Source: Paraspadella gotoi (lineage: Eukaryota > Chaetognatha). From it: 64,000 bases of DNA. The notes under the pieces were generated by a model. It saw only the letters and a program-made list of their open reading frames with translations. It was not told the DNA's origin and made no database searches. Location: positions 12,639,039-12,703,038 of the forward strand of contig CM119271.1 of assembly GCA_051294375.1 (NCBI GenBank). The letters are read 5' to 3'. Of this stretch, positions 23,641 to 34,161 are shown piece by piece; the stretch's first letter is position 1; each line of letters opens with the position of its first letter. A program made the translations under genes and the position numbers.

Positions 23641-23766
23641 ATAAACTATTAATGACGAGAGAGAGAGNNNNNNNNNNNNNNNNNNNNNNNNNNNNNNNNN
23701 NNNNNNNNNNNNNNNNNNNNNNNNNNNNNNNNNNNNNNNNNNNNNNNNNNNNNNNNNNNNNNNNNN

Positions 23767-23798
<32 letters not shown>
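23641..23798 (+). repeat. (GA)n microsatellite containing an assembly gap
   Basis: GA repeat on both sides of 99 N (23668-23766); the gap probably exists because of the repeat, so its true length is unknown. Confidence 0.9.
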
Positions 23799-23804
<6 letters not shown>

Positions 23805-24672
23805 ATTGAATATTTTTATCGCTGTAAATGTCTGGACGCGTGGGATTACGATTTCATGCACAATCTACTATTATTGTGCCGATAGCGACTAGATTAAGAT
23901 GCAAAAACGTCGGTCACAGCAAATTTTATTTATGGTACAATTCTTTTTTTTTAACCGATGGTGAAGTTAATAAATTCCTAGGGTTCCTTTTATAATGAAA
24001 AAAAACAATGGGGGGAACACACAAGGGCAGAAAAAGTCAGGATTAAGACTGATAATCATTAAGGCTGAGAATTTTATTCTCTAATTCGTCCAGTTAAATT
24101 TTTTTTTTATTTTGCATTAGTATTTTTCTTTTTACATTTTCGTAATTCATGAAACGAAATTAAAAAAAAAAAAGAAAAAAACACAAATTTAACTAAAAAA
24201 AAAGGAGAAAAACAACTATAGTCTGTAGTTTAAAACTGTCCTCTACAGGAAAAAGGCACGCCAAGAATAACGAGATAGAGTTTCACTGAAACTGTGTGAG
24301 AGAATATATATTTCCCTCCCCCCCCCCCCGACTCCCCAACTTTTACCGGTCTGCCCACCCTTCCCCCCCCCCAAACAAAAAAAAAAACCGAATCAAAACC
24401 ACGGCGTTAATAAAACATCGCCAAATTATAATTCAAAACTCCGCTCCATATAAAACGCACACACGCAACTGTTTATACATTTTTTTTGCAAGCGACATCG
24501 AAGCTGCATATTTCCATTTTCTTCCAAGCTGCGGACAACTCTCCAAACTGCAGCCTTCTTCCAAGCTGCAGCCAACGTTGCCCACTTCCCCCCTTCTTCA
24601 CACAGACCCCCCCCCTAGCCCCAGCTCCCCCGCAATTAGGGTCTCCCCCCCCCAACTCCCCACCGGGCGCGC

Positions 24673-26555
24673 TCATCTGGGAGCGCCGCCGCTGGCCTGG
24701 GCGCCGCCTTCTTCGTCGGCGTCGTTGAGCGACATGGATTTGGCGGCGTCGATCATCTCGTCCTCGACGGCGAGCGCGCCATCCAACTCTCCTCCACCGT
24801 GGAGCGGACGCGCTTCTCGTATTCCTTTCGGTTGTCTTGATAGAGTTGGGCCGCTTGGCTGTTCAGAGGGAGGGGGAAGAGGGGAAGGAGGGTAGTGGGG
24901 CTAGGAAGGGGGGAGAGGGAGAAGAAGGCGGGGAGAAGGGAGAAGGAGGGAGATGAGGAGAAAGGGAAGAGGGGAAAGGGGGGAAAAGTGGGAGAGGGGG
25001 GAGAAGGGGGAAGAGTGGGGAGGGGGGACGAAGGGGGAAGAGTGGGAGAGGGGGAAGAAGGGGGGAAGAGTGGGAGAGGGGGGAAGAGTGGGAGAGGGGG
25101 GAAGAGTGGGAGAGGGGGAAGAAGGGGGAAGAGTGGGAGAGGGGGGAAGAAGGGGGAAGAGTGGAGAGGGGGAAGAGTGGGAGAGGGGGGAAGAAGGGGG
25201 GAAGAGTGGGAGAGGGGGGAAGAGTGGGAGAGGTGGGAAGAGTGGAGAGGGGGGAAGAGTGGGAGAGGTGGGAAGAGTGGGAGAGGGGGGAAGAAGGGGG
25301 GAAGAGTGGAAGAGGGAAGGGAAGGGGGAAGAGGAAAAGGGAGAGGGGAATGAATGAAGTGAAATCAAATAAAAACGAAGGAATGAAATGAAATAAAAAA
25401 ATTTTAAAAAAGATTAAAAAAAAAAACAAAAACCGGAGAGCTAATTCAAAATGAGACGAAGACGGAGGAACTATAAAAAAAAAAATATATAAAAATAAAA
25501 ATAAATTAAAATAAAGTTTACAAATGCAAAAAATGGGGGGGGAGAAATGAAATAATGAAAAACGATTTTGAAGATCAATATACCTTTTCACGCCTTAGAC
25601 CGAATCAATGAAAAAACCAAATCACAAAAAAATATTTTCCGCCCTTCGAGGTCGTCTCGCCCTTCCCGTCAGGCTTGCTTCTTTCACCTCCCACCGCCTG
25701 ATACTGATCCTATCCCACCTTTCGAATCCCCCCCACCCTCACCTGTTGGCGGGAGAATTGGGGTTGGGTTCGTCGAGCAGTGATTGAATGGAGGTGAGGA
25801 TCGCGGAGACGTCGTAGGTCGGGCTCCACTTGTTTTGAAGGATGTCGAGACAGATGCTTCCGTCTGGAGAGATAAACCCGAGACGTTTAGTAATAATGAT
25901 AATAATGCTTGTTGAATGTTACTTTTGGATTTCTCGCCTGCGTAAATGTTGGGATGAAACATTTTCGAAACGAATTTGACCAGCGGAGCTTTGTTAGGAT
26001 ATTCCTCTGAAAAAAAATATGAAGGGGATAAGGTAACAACTAATCAATCACAGGAAATCAACGTTTAGTGGATATATCCGAAATTCGACTTCCGTTCATT
26101 GCCATAATTTACTCCTGTAGGACAAACTCTCGTTGTAGTTCGTCGCTCTCAACTTCCTTTTGTAAAAGTGTTCCCTCCTTGATGAATATCTCTGATACAA
26201 ATGACTCGCTACTAAGTTGCATATAAATTTAAGCGACAAATACGTATTAACTTTTGAAATTTACCCGTGAACCCGAGGGTAAGTCTGAAGGTTCCATCTT
26301 CGAACGGAGTATCGTGTGGACCGAAAATCACCGCGTTCCATTGCAACAGGTTTCCATCGGAAGGCGTTCCCGAAATCCCTGGCCAAAGGGGAGTTTAATT
26401 ATTATTATTATTTTTTAATATCTTTACAGCAAGAAAGTTATGAGTCAAAAACATCCCTCGAGCTTCCATCACTTCCCGAAACCCTCACCCGCTGGAGGAT
26501 CCTCTTGCAATTTCTTGAAATCTCGAATGAGCCTCCGCGACGCGGGGGTGGACAT
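24673..26555 (-). CDS. UBE2A: Ubiquitin-conjugating enzyme E2, RAD6/UBE2A type
   Basis: RAD6-type E2 that, with RAD18 or RNF20/40-type E3s, ubiquitinates PCNA and histone H2B in the nucleus. Five exons: 26489-26555 (starts [20 protein letters not shown]), 26265-26378 ([18 protein letters not shown]), 25938-26006 ([20 protein letters not shown], with the HPN motif), 25743-25863 (the active-site Cys in [17 protein letters not shown], then [14 protein letters not shown]), and from 24858 down ([16 protein letters not shown]). All phases join cleanly. Intron 3 has a GC donor (GCAG, then GCGAGA). As written, the last exon ends at 24753 with a basic tail after VEESW. One extra base near 24783 would instead open an acidic tail ([18 protein letters not shown]) stopping at 24673, as in yeast Rad6, so a one-base deletion error is likely. 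Confidence 0.92.
24880..25360 (+). repeat. GGGGAAGAGTGGGAGA purine minisatellite
   Basis: About 480 bases of A/G on the plus strand, built of 17-35 bp variants of GGGGGAAGAGTGGGAGAG. It lies in the last UBE2A intron, 20 bases from the acceptor of exon 5. Such purine-only mirror tracts can form triplex or H-DNA. All open frames across it are low-complexity. Confidence 0.85.
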
Positions 26556-27169
26556 CCTCCACTTCGAAGATGATCTGTATCCCCGTGGACGAGCGACTCG
26601 AGGGGCGGCGGCGTCGAGAACGAGGCTGAGGTTGACGGGCTGTTTGGGACGCCGCGAAGCCGCTCGGGCTCGCGGCACTCTCCTTTCTCGTTGAGAGAGA
26701 GAGAGAAAAAAAATAAACAAAAGTCGATGGATGGTTTTTTCTTTGTTTCTTTTTTTTTGGGGGGGGAGGGTGACGAGTTGACCAGTTTGCGTTTCGGTTT
26801 TGTTTTTTTTGTTTTGTTTTCCGAAGACGTGGGTACGATAGTTCTCCCTTTTCGCGATCAAATTGTCTTTTCGTCAAATCATCTTTAAAAATTAAAAAGC
26901 AGTGCAAAAAAAGTAGGGCACCGCGCGTTAATGATAAAAAAAATGAATACTTAAAAAATAGCAAAACAACCTATATTAAATTAGAAGCAAAGACTAGTAA
27001 AAGCGTATCGTATCACGCAATTTTTTTGAATAAAAAACTAAAATAAAAATTAGATAAAGTTTCACAGCCGTTGAGTACAAAATATATTGCCCTAGGATTA
27101 AATTTTTGAAATCACGCGATTCATTTAGACAAAAAGGAAAATAAAGATCAGATAATAAAAAGGAACTTC
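26556..27169. other. Spacer upstream of UBE2A
   Basis: GC-rich for the first 130 bases (probable promoter or 5' untranslated region of UBE2A on the minus strand), then T- and A-rich with no ORF or repeat recognised. Confidence 0.5.
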
Positions 27170-28614
27170 TCAACCATTGAGCAAGAAGTACTTTGCCCTC
27201 TGATTAAATTCTTTGGCGAATCGAAGGTGCAGAACTGCAGATTGTGTTTTCCCTGAGTCACGTTAATCAACTTGGAGTCTTTGATGTTGTCGCGAAGGAA
27301 AAGCGGATGTTGTGGGTCGATCATGTCATCCTTTGCCCCATGGATGATAAGGGTCGGGCAGGCAATATCTTTGAGTAAATCCTAGGGCAACGATAGTTTA
27401 AAAAAAAAAAATAGCAAAAAGGAATAATAAAGATAAAGACAATATTGTTTTTTCTTTTTGTAATCTATTTGTCACTGCACTGGTACGCATTACAGCAAGA
27501 ACAATCCACATTGCAATAACAATGGCTTAATGCTAACCTTGCAAATATCGCCGTTTTTATGCTGAAAAATTGTGTAAGAGTAATTCATCATTCTGTCCCA
27601 ACATTGTCTTAGGTAGGCATCGCCGTATAAGTCAAGCATCGGCCGACGCATATTTTCTGACCATTGGTCGATATCCCTTAATTTCAAAATTAATAAAATA
27701 ATACAAGTTAACCGAATTATCACAATAAATAGTATTATATATTTTGACTTTCAACCCTTTAAAAGAGCTGGATCTCCCTGTACCATTATATTATGATTAT
27801 TATAATTTCAACCGGCAAAGTACAATAGAAAATAATTTATGTATGATTAATTTTAAATAAATTTACTTTGTAACTTACTTTGACTTTAATAAAAATATAT
27901 TCATCTAAAAATTATAAATACAATGATTATTAATATAAATGATACACTAGCTCATGATTAAAATTTTATATGTAAGTTGATGGTTGTACTAGTTTCATAT
28001 ACACTTACGTGCATAATTTGATCTCTTACAAACCTAATAGACTCAGTAATTTCCATATCTAAATCAGACATGAAGGAGTTCGATCCCCATACAACTAGTT
28101 TCCGAGTTAATTCAGGATACTTGGCTGCAAGGATAAGGGCAGTAATACCGCCATTGCTCCAGCCCCACATTTAAAAGGGTATCAAGTTAAGGGATTTCAT
28201 GAGCGCCACTGCATCGTCAGCATCGCGGACAAATGCATCATTGGGAAAAGTGCGGTCAGGTGGATGGGATTGTCCGTAACCCTTTGAAACATCAGATGAG
28301 AATCAGAATTGCTCGACGCGGAATGACTTTCTACTTGGGTCTCTCACCCTCGGATCCCAGGCAACTAAGTTAAGATGAGGATCATCCTTTAGAAGTTCTA
28401 GTTGAGGGGCAAAGTTGGTCCTTGCTGAACCCAAAACGCCAGGCAAGAGAAGAACCGGATGGTCGCCTTGACCGCTTTTTTCATAGTGAATCTGAACTGC
28501 AATGTGGCCCGGTCGCGCTGGTATAGTAGTTGTTAACATTTGAACACATTTTGGACCAGGCCAAAATATGGGAAACAGTTTAAATGCTAAAAAGCTTTTC
28601 AGAATAGAATTCAT
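27170..28614 (-). pseudogene. BPHL-like serine hydrolase pseudogene
   Basis: Tandem partner of the intact gene at 29007-30985 with the same four exons: 28340-28614 (TTTIPARPGHIAVQIHYEKS), 28015-28280 (GYGQSHPPDRTFPNDAF), 27539-27680 (WSENMRRPMLDLYGDAYLRQ) and 27170-27390. Two lesions are visible. First, an in-frame TAA at about 28170, just before the nucleophile motif, replaces the Ser codon of PFSLMGWS in the neighbour. Second, an 8-bp insertion (GTTCTGCA, near 27230) comes directly after the HN of the catalytic-His motif and shifts the C-terminal frame. The nucleophile box reads GWSNGG rather than GWSDGG. The copy is more AT-rich than its neighbour. A read-through or truncated product cannot be excluded. 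Confidence 0.8.
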
Positions 28615-29006
28615 TCTTATTGAGAAAAACCAATTTAATTGGTACTATGTTGTATATGCTTAAAGCAAAGATTAAATATCAAATAATAATCCATTTACAA
28701 AACATATCGTTATTGACATCTACTCTGACTGCTATAATTTAAATTATAGCCTAGTCGAGCTAGGAGTTTTGGAAGACAATAGCTGGAGTTCAGAGGAAAG
28801 TTTTTTCCCTTTTTTTCATTCAACTCATCTTGTTTTAATCAAATAATATCTGCCAAAAAAAAATATTATAAAAATGACATGAGTTACATCATAGATCAAT
28901 AATAAAAATATAAGATGCACAAAATAAAACCCAATAATTAAATAGAAAATATATCACACAATATCTTTAGAACAAAAATGTATAACAAATAAAGAACTAG
29001 AGTTTT
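28615..29006. other. Spacer between the BPHL copies
   Basis: AT-rich intergenic sequence with nothing recognised. Confidence 0.5.
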
Positions 29007-30985
29007 TTAGCCATTGAGCAAGAAGTACTTTGCCCTGCGATTAAATTCTTGGGCGTATCGAAGGTGCAGATTGTGTTTCCCTTGAGTCACATTGATCAAC
29101 TTGGATCCTTTGATGTTGTCACGAAGGAAGATCGGATGTTGAGGGTCGAGCATCGCGTCCTTTTCTCCGTGGACGATTAGGGTCGGACAAGCGATGTCCT
29201 TAAGCAAATCCTGGGTGAAAAGAGCCAAGTTAAATTAAATAATAAACAAAATCTAAAATGATTGTGCATAATCTTGAATTTATCATCCTGGTCAGAAGGA
29301 CGCCTTGCAACAATAGGTCAATACGCGACAGTAGCTGTCCAACTTGCAACAGAAACTTCTAATGTCAGGAACAAACTTGTGGAATCTCGATTGGATATTT
29401 GTGGATTTAATTTATTCATTGATTATTCATTGTTTCACCATTGATAATTATTTAATTGATTCGTTACTCTTTTCTCTCCTCAGTTATCATGAGTTTGTGG
29501 CAGCAAGACTTAAAGCTGCCTCACTGCTGTCCGTCCTCAGCCTCGTCTCAATGGCTGAGCAGGCTAAATCATCTCATTCCATCCGTGCGTCCCGGGTTCA
29601 ATCCCTGGGTATCCCGGTTCTGGCTTAAATGTGACGGTGTGTATAAACATGCCAGTGACAGGAGGCGGTCACTGAGGGTCCGCAGCCCCTACGCCAGTTA
29701 GTGAGATACCCCGCGCCCCGGGTATTACAGGCTATCCTCCCATTGCCATAAGTTAACGATTAATATTTTATAGCAGAGGTGTTGGGTACTTCTTCGTGTT
29801 TTCTTAGTGACCCCTTTGTGCTCACTAAGCTGTGGCTACTGATCTGGCAATGGTTCTAAATACAATAACAACAGTTAACGTAGAAAAAATTTTATTTCTA
29901 AGGCTTATTCCTTGAAAAAATCCATTCTTCAGGGCTTGATTACCATTTTTACGACATGAAAACAATTTTAAATATTGTTTACTGTTATCACTTTATTATC
30001 TTATTATCTTGTTGTATTCGAATAAAAACGCTTAAATAGTTAAGAGCAATGACTAAACTTGCAACAACAACAACAACCACTCACCTTGCAAAGATCCCCG
30101 TCTTTCCGCTCATGAATCGAATGATAGAAATCCACCCAATCGTTCCAATTTTTACGGAAGTAGGCCTCACCGTACAAATCGACCATCGGCTGACGCATCC
30201 TCTCCGACCATTTGTCAATGTCCCTAAAATAAAAAGGCGACATATAGGCCAGGATATTTATTGTATGAAAGGATAACACCAAATTCGCTAGCAAAATTTT
30301 ACCGCGCGCGTCGCAACTACAACAATCAACATCCCATGGCCCCACCTAACGGCCGCGGCGATCTTCAAGTCCAAATCGGATATGAAAGAGTTTGATCCCC
30401 AAACGACGAGTTTTCGCGTCAACTCGGGATGCTTGGCCGCGAGGATGAGGGCGGTGATCCCGCCGTCGCTCCAGCCCATCAGGGAGAAGGGCGTCAAACC
30501 GAGAGACTTCATGAGCGCGGCGGCGTCGTCGGCGTCGCGATGGAACACGTCGTCGGAAAAAGTGCGGTTTGGCGGACGGGAGAGGCCGTAGCCCTTTTTG
30601 GCGGGAAAAATTGTTGACGAGCGGAATCAGTTGGAGATTAGGAGGAGCGAATGTTCTCCTTCCGTCTACTGCGTCTACAATCTACTTTTCTATTTTCTCT
30701 CACCCTAGGATCCCAGGCCACTAACCCAAGATGAGGATCGTCTTTAAAAAGATCCAGTTGAGGACCAAAATCTGTCCTGGTCGATCCCAGAGCGCCGGGC
30801 AAGAGAAGGACCGGATGATCGCCCCGCCCGCTCGTCTCGTAATGGATCCGGACGGAATCGTGGCCCGGCCGCGCGGGCAGAGTAGTGGTCAAAGTTCTCG
30901 CGGAGCCGGCCGGAACGACGCCGGCCCGAGCGACGCCGGCAACGGGCGGGAGTTTAGAGAAAAATCCACTCAAAATGGCGGACAT
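29007..30985 (-). CDS. BPHL: Valacyclovir hydrolase-like (BPHL) serine hydrolase
   Basis: Alpha/beta-hydrolase of the BPHL family; in mammals these are mitochondrial enzymes that cleave alpha-amino-acid esters and homocysteine thiolactone. Four exons join in phase: 30706-30985, 30346-30594, 30085-30226 and 29007-29214, giving about 291 residues, the usual length. The N-terminal ~35 residues are Arg/Ala-rich with no acid, consistent with a mitochondrial presequence. Visible motifs are HPVLLLPGALGS (oxyanion side), AWDPRGYGLS, the nucleophile elbow GWSDGG, the acid region IVHGEKDAMLDP and the catalytic His in QGKHNLHLRYAQEF. The stop TAA is at 29007-29009. The third intron holds a family B SINE. 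The tandem pseudogene downstream argues for local duplication. Confidence 0.9.
29490..29760 (+). repeat. tRNA-derived SINE, family B (good copy)
   Basis: Starts GTTTGTGGCAGCAAGACTTA. A-box TGGCTGAGCAGG is at about 29551 and B-box GGGTTCAATCCC at about 29596. It is followed by CCGGTTCTGGCTTAAATGTG and a tail with GTCACTGAGGGTCCGCAGCC and CCCGGGTATTACAGGCTATCC. It sits in the last intron of BPHL, antisense to the gene. Confidence 0.8.
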
Positions 30986-31740
30986 TTTTAAATCTAGAAA
31001 AATAGAGGACGATTGAAAAAAAACCAAATAATTGAATCTGAGAAAATCCAAATTTAGCTAGAAATTCAAATCCAATACTTAAAAATAGTAGCCGAAAAAA
31101 CCTCTCCTCTATACGGAGAAGTAAAAATCGACGTTTTTTTAAAAAACAGTTTCTGTAAAATTGCTTACATAAAAACGGCAAATTCTAGCTGCGAAATAAG
31201 TGTGACCGGCATGCGATAAAATTCTGTCACCCATAGTAGTGCGTGAAATTTTTAGGAAATAATACAAGAATAGCACCTCCCTTCCCTGCAAAAAATAAAG
31301 CAAAACTCTGTAACAGCAAAATTAAAACAAATCATCTTGATTAGTATAAAATTTATCATTCGCTAAGATATAGACAACGTTTGAAAGATTAAAAAAGAAC
31401 AAGAACAGTAACTAAACTGGGCCGAAAACAGTATCGGCCTTGACATCGAAAGAATACAGAGATAAATACGGAAAAAAAAAAACCATTTGTATTCAAATTT
31501 GAAAGATCTACGGAATTTCTCTTTCTGTTAAAGAAGGGATTGAAGGCATCAGACGGCTCGAGGGTTACAGAGTGATCTTGTGGAGCAACTAAATACAAAA
31601 ATGGACGTAGTTTCCGTCGGTACCGGGCTTCAGGTACCGACGAATACAAAAAAAATCCGTCTCAAGAGAACGAGAGAGAGTCAGAGACGAGCGCCGGTGC
31701 AGATTCTCTCCGTCTCTGTTTTCTCATTTCGACACTCCTA
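30986..31740. other. Spacer upstream of BPHL, downstream of the tetraspanin
   Basis: AT-rich, with no gene recognised; short minus-strand frames (31389-31649, 30954-31181) lack any family feature. It probably includes the tetraspanin 3' untranslated region. Confidence 0.5.
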
Positions 31741-33217
31741 TCAAACGGCCCTGTAGTGGGGGCTGCGGTTCACGGAGACAGCGTTGAAGAGTGCGCAGGC
31801 CATGATCATCCCGATGAGTTCGACCAGGGCGATTCCGAGGACGACACCCCCCGCGATCCAAAACTGGAAAAATATTAAATGTTTAAATGGCAAAACGGGA
31901 AAAAATATTAAATGTTTAAATGGCAAAACTGGAAAAAATATTAAATGTTTAAATGGCAAAACGGGAAAAATCATTGATAATTTGAAAGTTAAACCCTCCC
32001 ACCTTTGCTTGAATGTTGGACACCAGCTTGTCGAAGCAGTCCTCGGTAGAAAAGATGGAACATCTGCAAATAGAAGAATGGAGTTTAATACAGGGTCTTT
32101 GATTTAAAATGCTACAAAAGAAATGTGACCGTACTTGTAATTCGAGATGCGACTTATAAAATCTGATTTGATTCCGCAGCAATGATTGGCTCTCTCAAAG
32201 TCTTGACGCTGTTCATCGGTCAAAAGTTGCCAGACGTACTTGACGGACTCGACGAAAGCCTGGAGTTAAACACGATGATGAGTCGACGCTTTTCCGAGAA
32301 ATGCTCGGGAATGTTTTTTCAACACTCACGTCTCTTATGTCTTCGGAGACGGGATCGTCCGAGTCGCCAGTGGCCGCGATAAACATGAGAAAACCGCCGA
32401 GGAAAAGAGTGACGAGGAAGCAGAGCAGGAGGAGGACGAAGAAGACGCCGAGACAGCATCTGGCGGGGAAAGAAATGGGTTAATAAAAAAAAAAAGGGCT
32501 CCCGAGACAATGAAACGAATCATTACTTATTAATTAATTTATGGACTGACTTGGACTGCTGGATGGCGCCGAAGCAGCCGAAGAAACCGATGACGGTGAC
32601 GATGCCGCCCAAAACCATGACGAAGATCGACATGTACTTGATGTAAACTAGAAGGAAGAAAAAATAAATAAGTACAATTAAGTACATATGAGGTTAAGTA
32701 CCGTTCGGAAAAAAATTCAATTATTAAACAATTACCCGACATGTCCTCGGCAGAATCCGCGAAACTTCCATCGCCACTTACAGCGACGACCTAAATTATT
32801 TAATATATATATATATATAATATAAACATGAGATACAAAAGTATTTTTAAAAAAATCGTGGTCCAACGTTGACGCGATGATATGAACTGTTATAGGACCT
32901 CCCTTTATCTAATAATGTTTTTTCCACCCACAAATTATCTGAATATCAGTTGTCACCATTTTTACCCTTTCACAAATCTTCTCCAATCATTTCCGTTTTA
33001 AAAAAAACAAACACGAACTAGATTTTCTGGAACAAAAAAGTATCCGTTCCCAGTTCACAATTCACGGTTCACCGATCACCATCGAGAGCTTCACCTTCTG
33101 GACGAACTCGGGATCGAGGTGCGCCCAAACGCCCAAGGCGAGAAGGACGATTCCGATGACGCAGAAGACGAAATTAAAGAAGAAGAGAAGATATTTGGTC
33201 GACGTGTTTCCGCACAT
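31741..33217 (-). CDS. Tetraspanin
   Basis: Four-pass membrane protein of the tetraspanin family, which organises protein complexes in the plasma membrane. Seven exons: ATG at 33217 (MCGNTSTKYLLFFFNFVFC, TM1); a short loop exon near 32740-32791; VYIKYMSIFVMVLGGIVTVI (TM2, 32551-32647) ending in GFFGCFGAIQQSK; CCLGVFFVLLLLCFLVTLFL (TM3, 32336-32462); the large loop with the diagnostic CCG (ERANHCCGIKSDF, 32150-32262) and further Cys in CSIFSTEDCFDKL (32005-32065); and FWIAGGVVLGIALVELIGMI (TM4, 31741-31863). Phases agree at the joins checked. Length (about 240) is typical. The last intron is mostly a 33-bp tandem repeat that includes copies of the exon 7 acceptor. Confidence 0.9.
31860..31975 (-). 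repeat. 33-bp tandem repeat containing the tetraspanin exon 7 acceptor
   Basis: AAAACTGG or AAAACGGG words start at 31860, 31892, 31925 and 31958. On the coding strand the last unit ends in TTTTTCCAG before TTTTGG (the used acceptor). Earlier units read TTTTCCAG or TTTTCCCG followed by TTTTGCC, so one clean and two mutated acceptor copies lie upstream. Confidence 0.8.
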
Positions 33218-33424
33218 CTTTCTTTTTTTGTTAGTCCTCTCTTTTTTTTAAAAAGAGTTTTGTTTTGTTTTATTGTTGTTTTCTTAGGTTTTCTTTGGAT
33301 TTAAAAATTCCGCGCTGAACGGAAAAATATCGAAGAAAGTAAAAACCCCAAAAAAAAAAAAAAACGGAAATGAGTGGACAACGATAAAAAAAATTAATAC
33401 TAGATCCCGCATTAAAAAAAAATA

Positions 33425-34060
33425 TCAAGCCTCGTTTCGACCCGCAGATTCCTCCTCTTTTTCTAGTTTCATCCGATGCCGCAACATTTGATAAGAGTAT
33501 CTGCCGCAAATGGCCAAACTGGCGACGCTCAGCAACTTGGGAGAGACGAAGGAATAATTGTTTTTCAAGTACTTGAATCTGCGAGAAAAAAAAAAGTTCA
33601 AATAATAAATAATGAAATATAATCGTGGAATATTAATTTAGAAATATCCCGAGTTTTTAACAAAAAAAACTTACCCTCCGTAGTATAAAGTTGTTAAGGC
33701 GGAAGCGAAGATCGCCATGTGAGAATTCGATTTCGATTGTGAATAGAAATGAGCGCCAATGGCGATCACAAACGCTGCCGCGTGAAAAAGCGTGAGGGGA
33801 ATAGGAATAAGAATATTATTGAAAAAAAAATAATAATAATAATTAACTATATTATCGTTACCGGGATATACTCCGCTTTCCAAGAGCAGCCCGCCCTTGA
33901 GCGAGGTGGCGATTCCGTTGAGGCCGAACAGCCCGGCGAGGCCGTATCCCGCCAAGTCTTGATCCCAAAGACGGAATTCGGTATCCGCGTCCGGCGGGGA
34001 GGTCGCGTCCGGCGAGATCGCTTCCGCATTAGAAAGTTTCGCGTCCTTTGCCGACGACAT
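33425..34060 (-). CDS. Small multi-pass membrane protein, TMEM14-like
   Basis: Three or four exons, starting at ATG 34060 (MSSAKDAKLSNAEAIS; an in-frame ATG at 34078 is also possible). Exon 1 includes AGYGLAGLFGLNGIATSLKG, exon 2 HAAAFVIAIGAHFYSQSK and AIFASALTTLYYGG (33675-33790), and the last KNNYSFVSPKLLSVASLAIC and a Lys/Glu-rich tail, stopping at 33425. There are about four hydrophobic segments in some 150 residues. The G-rich first segment followed by a Lys and a final small-residue helix resembles TMEM14/UPF0136 proteins, but I cannot confirm this by eye. A (TAA)n run lies in the first intron. It starts 84 bases after the TRMT10C-like stop and ends about 210 bases before the tetraspanin start. 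Confidence 0.55.
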
Positions 34061-34161
34061 TGTACGGAGCCGGTTCAAGATAACATCGAAATTCCAACCC
34101 CTAATATTTCTTTTATCCCTTTTTTTTTAATTAACGAAAACAACAATAAGTAGTAGCAGCT

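Larger units (their letters stand above)
22217..24672. other. Spacer between ACAP and UBE2A
   Basis: No gene is recognised. It contains GA microsatellites (22634-22665, 22760-22842), a gap flanked by GA repeat (23641-23798), poly-A/T runs and poly-C runs (24315-24370, 24600-24660). A plus-strand frame at 22602-22994 is driven by the GA repeats and is not supported. Confidence 0.6.

Noticed and set aside
24863-25591. 242-residue minus-strand Pro/Ser/Leu ORF
   Set aside because: Reads the purine minisatellite in UBE2A's last intron; composition is that of the repeat.
29540-29640. Possible tRNA gene
   Set aside because: A and B boxes are present but there is no cloverleaf or acceptor stem and the unit is repeated with a shared tail, so it is a SINE.
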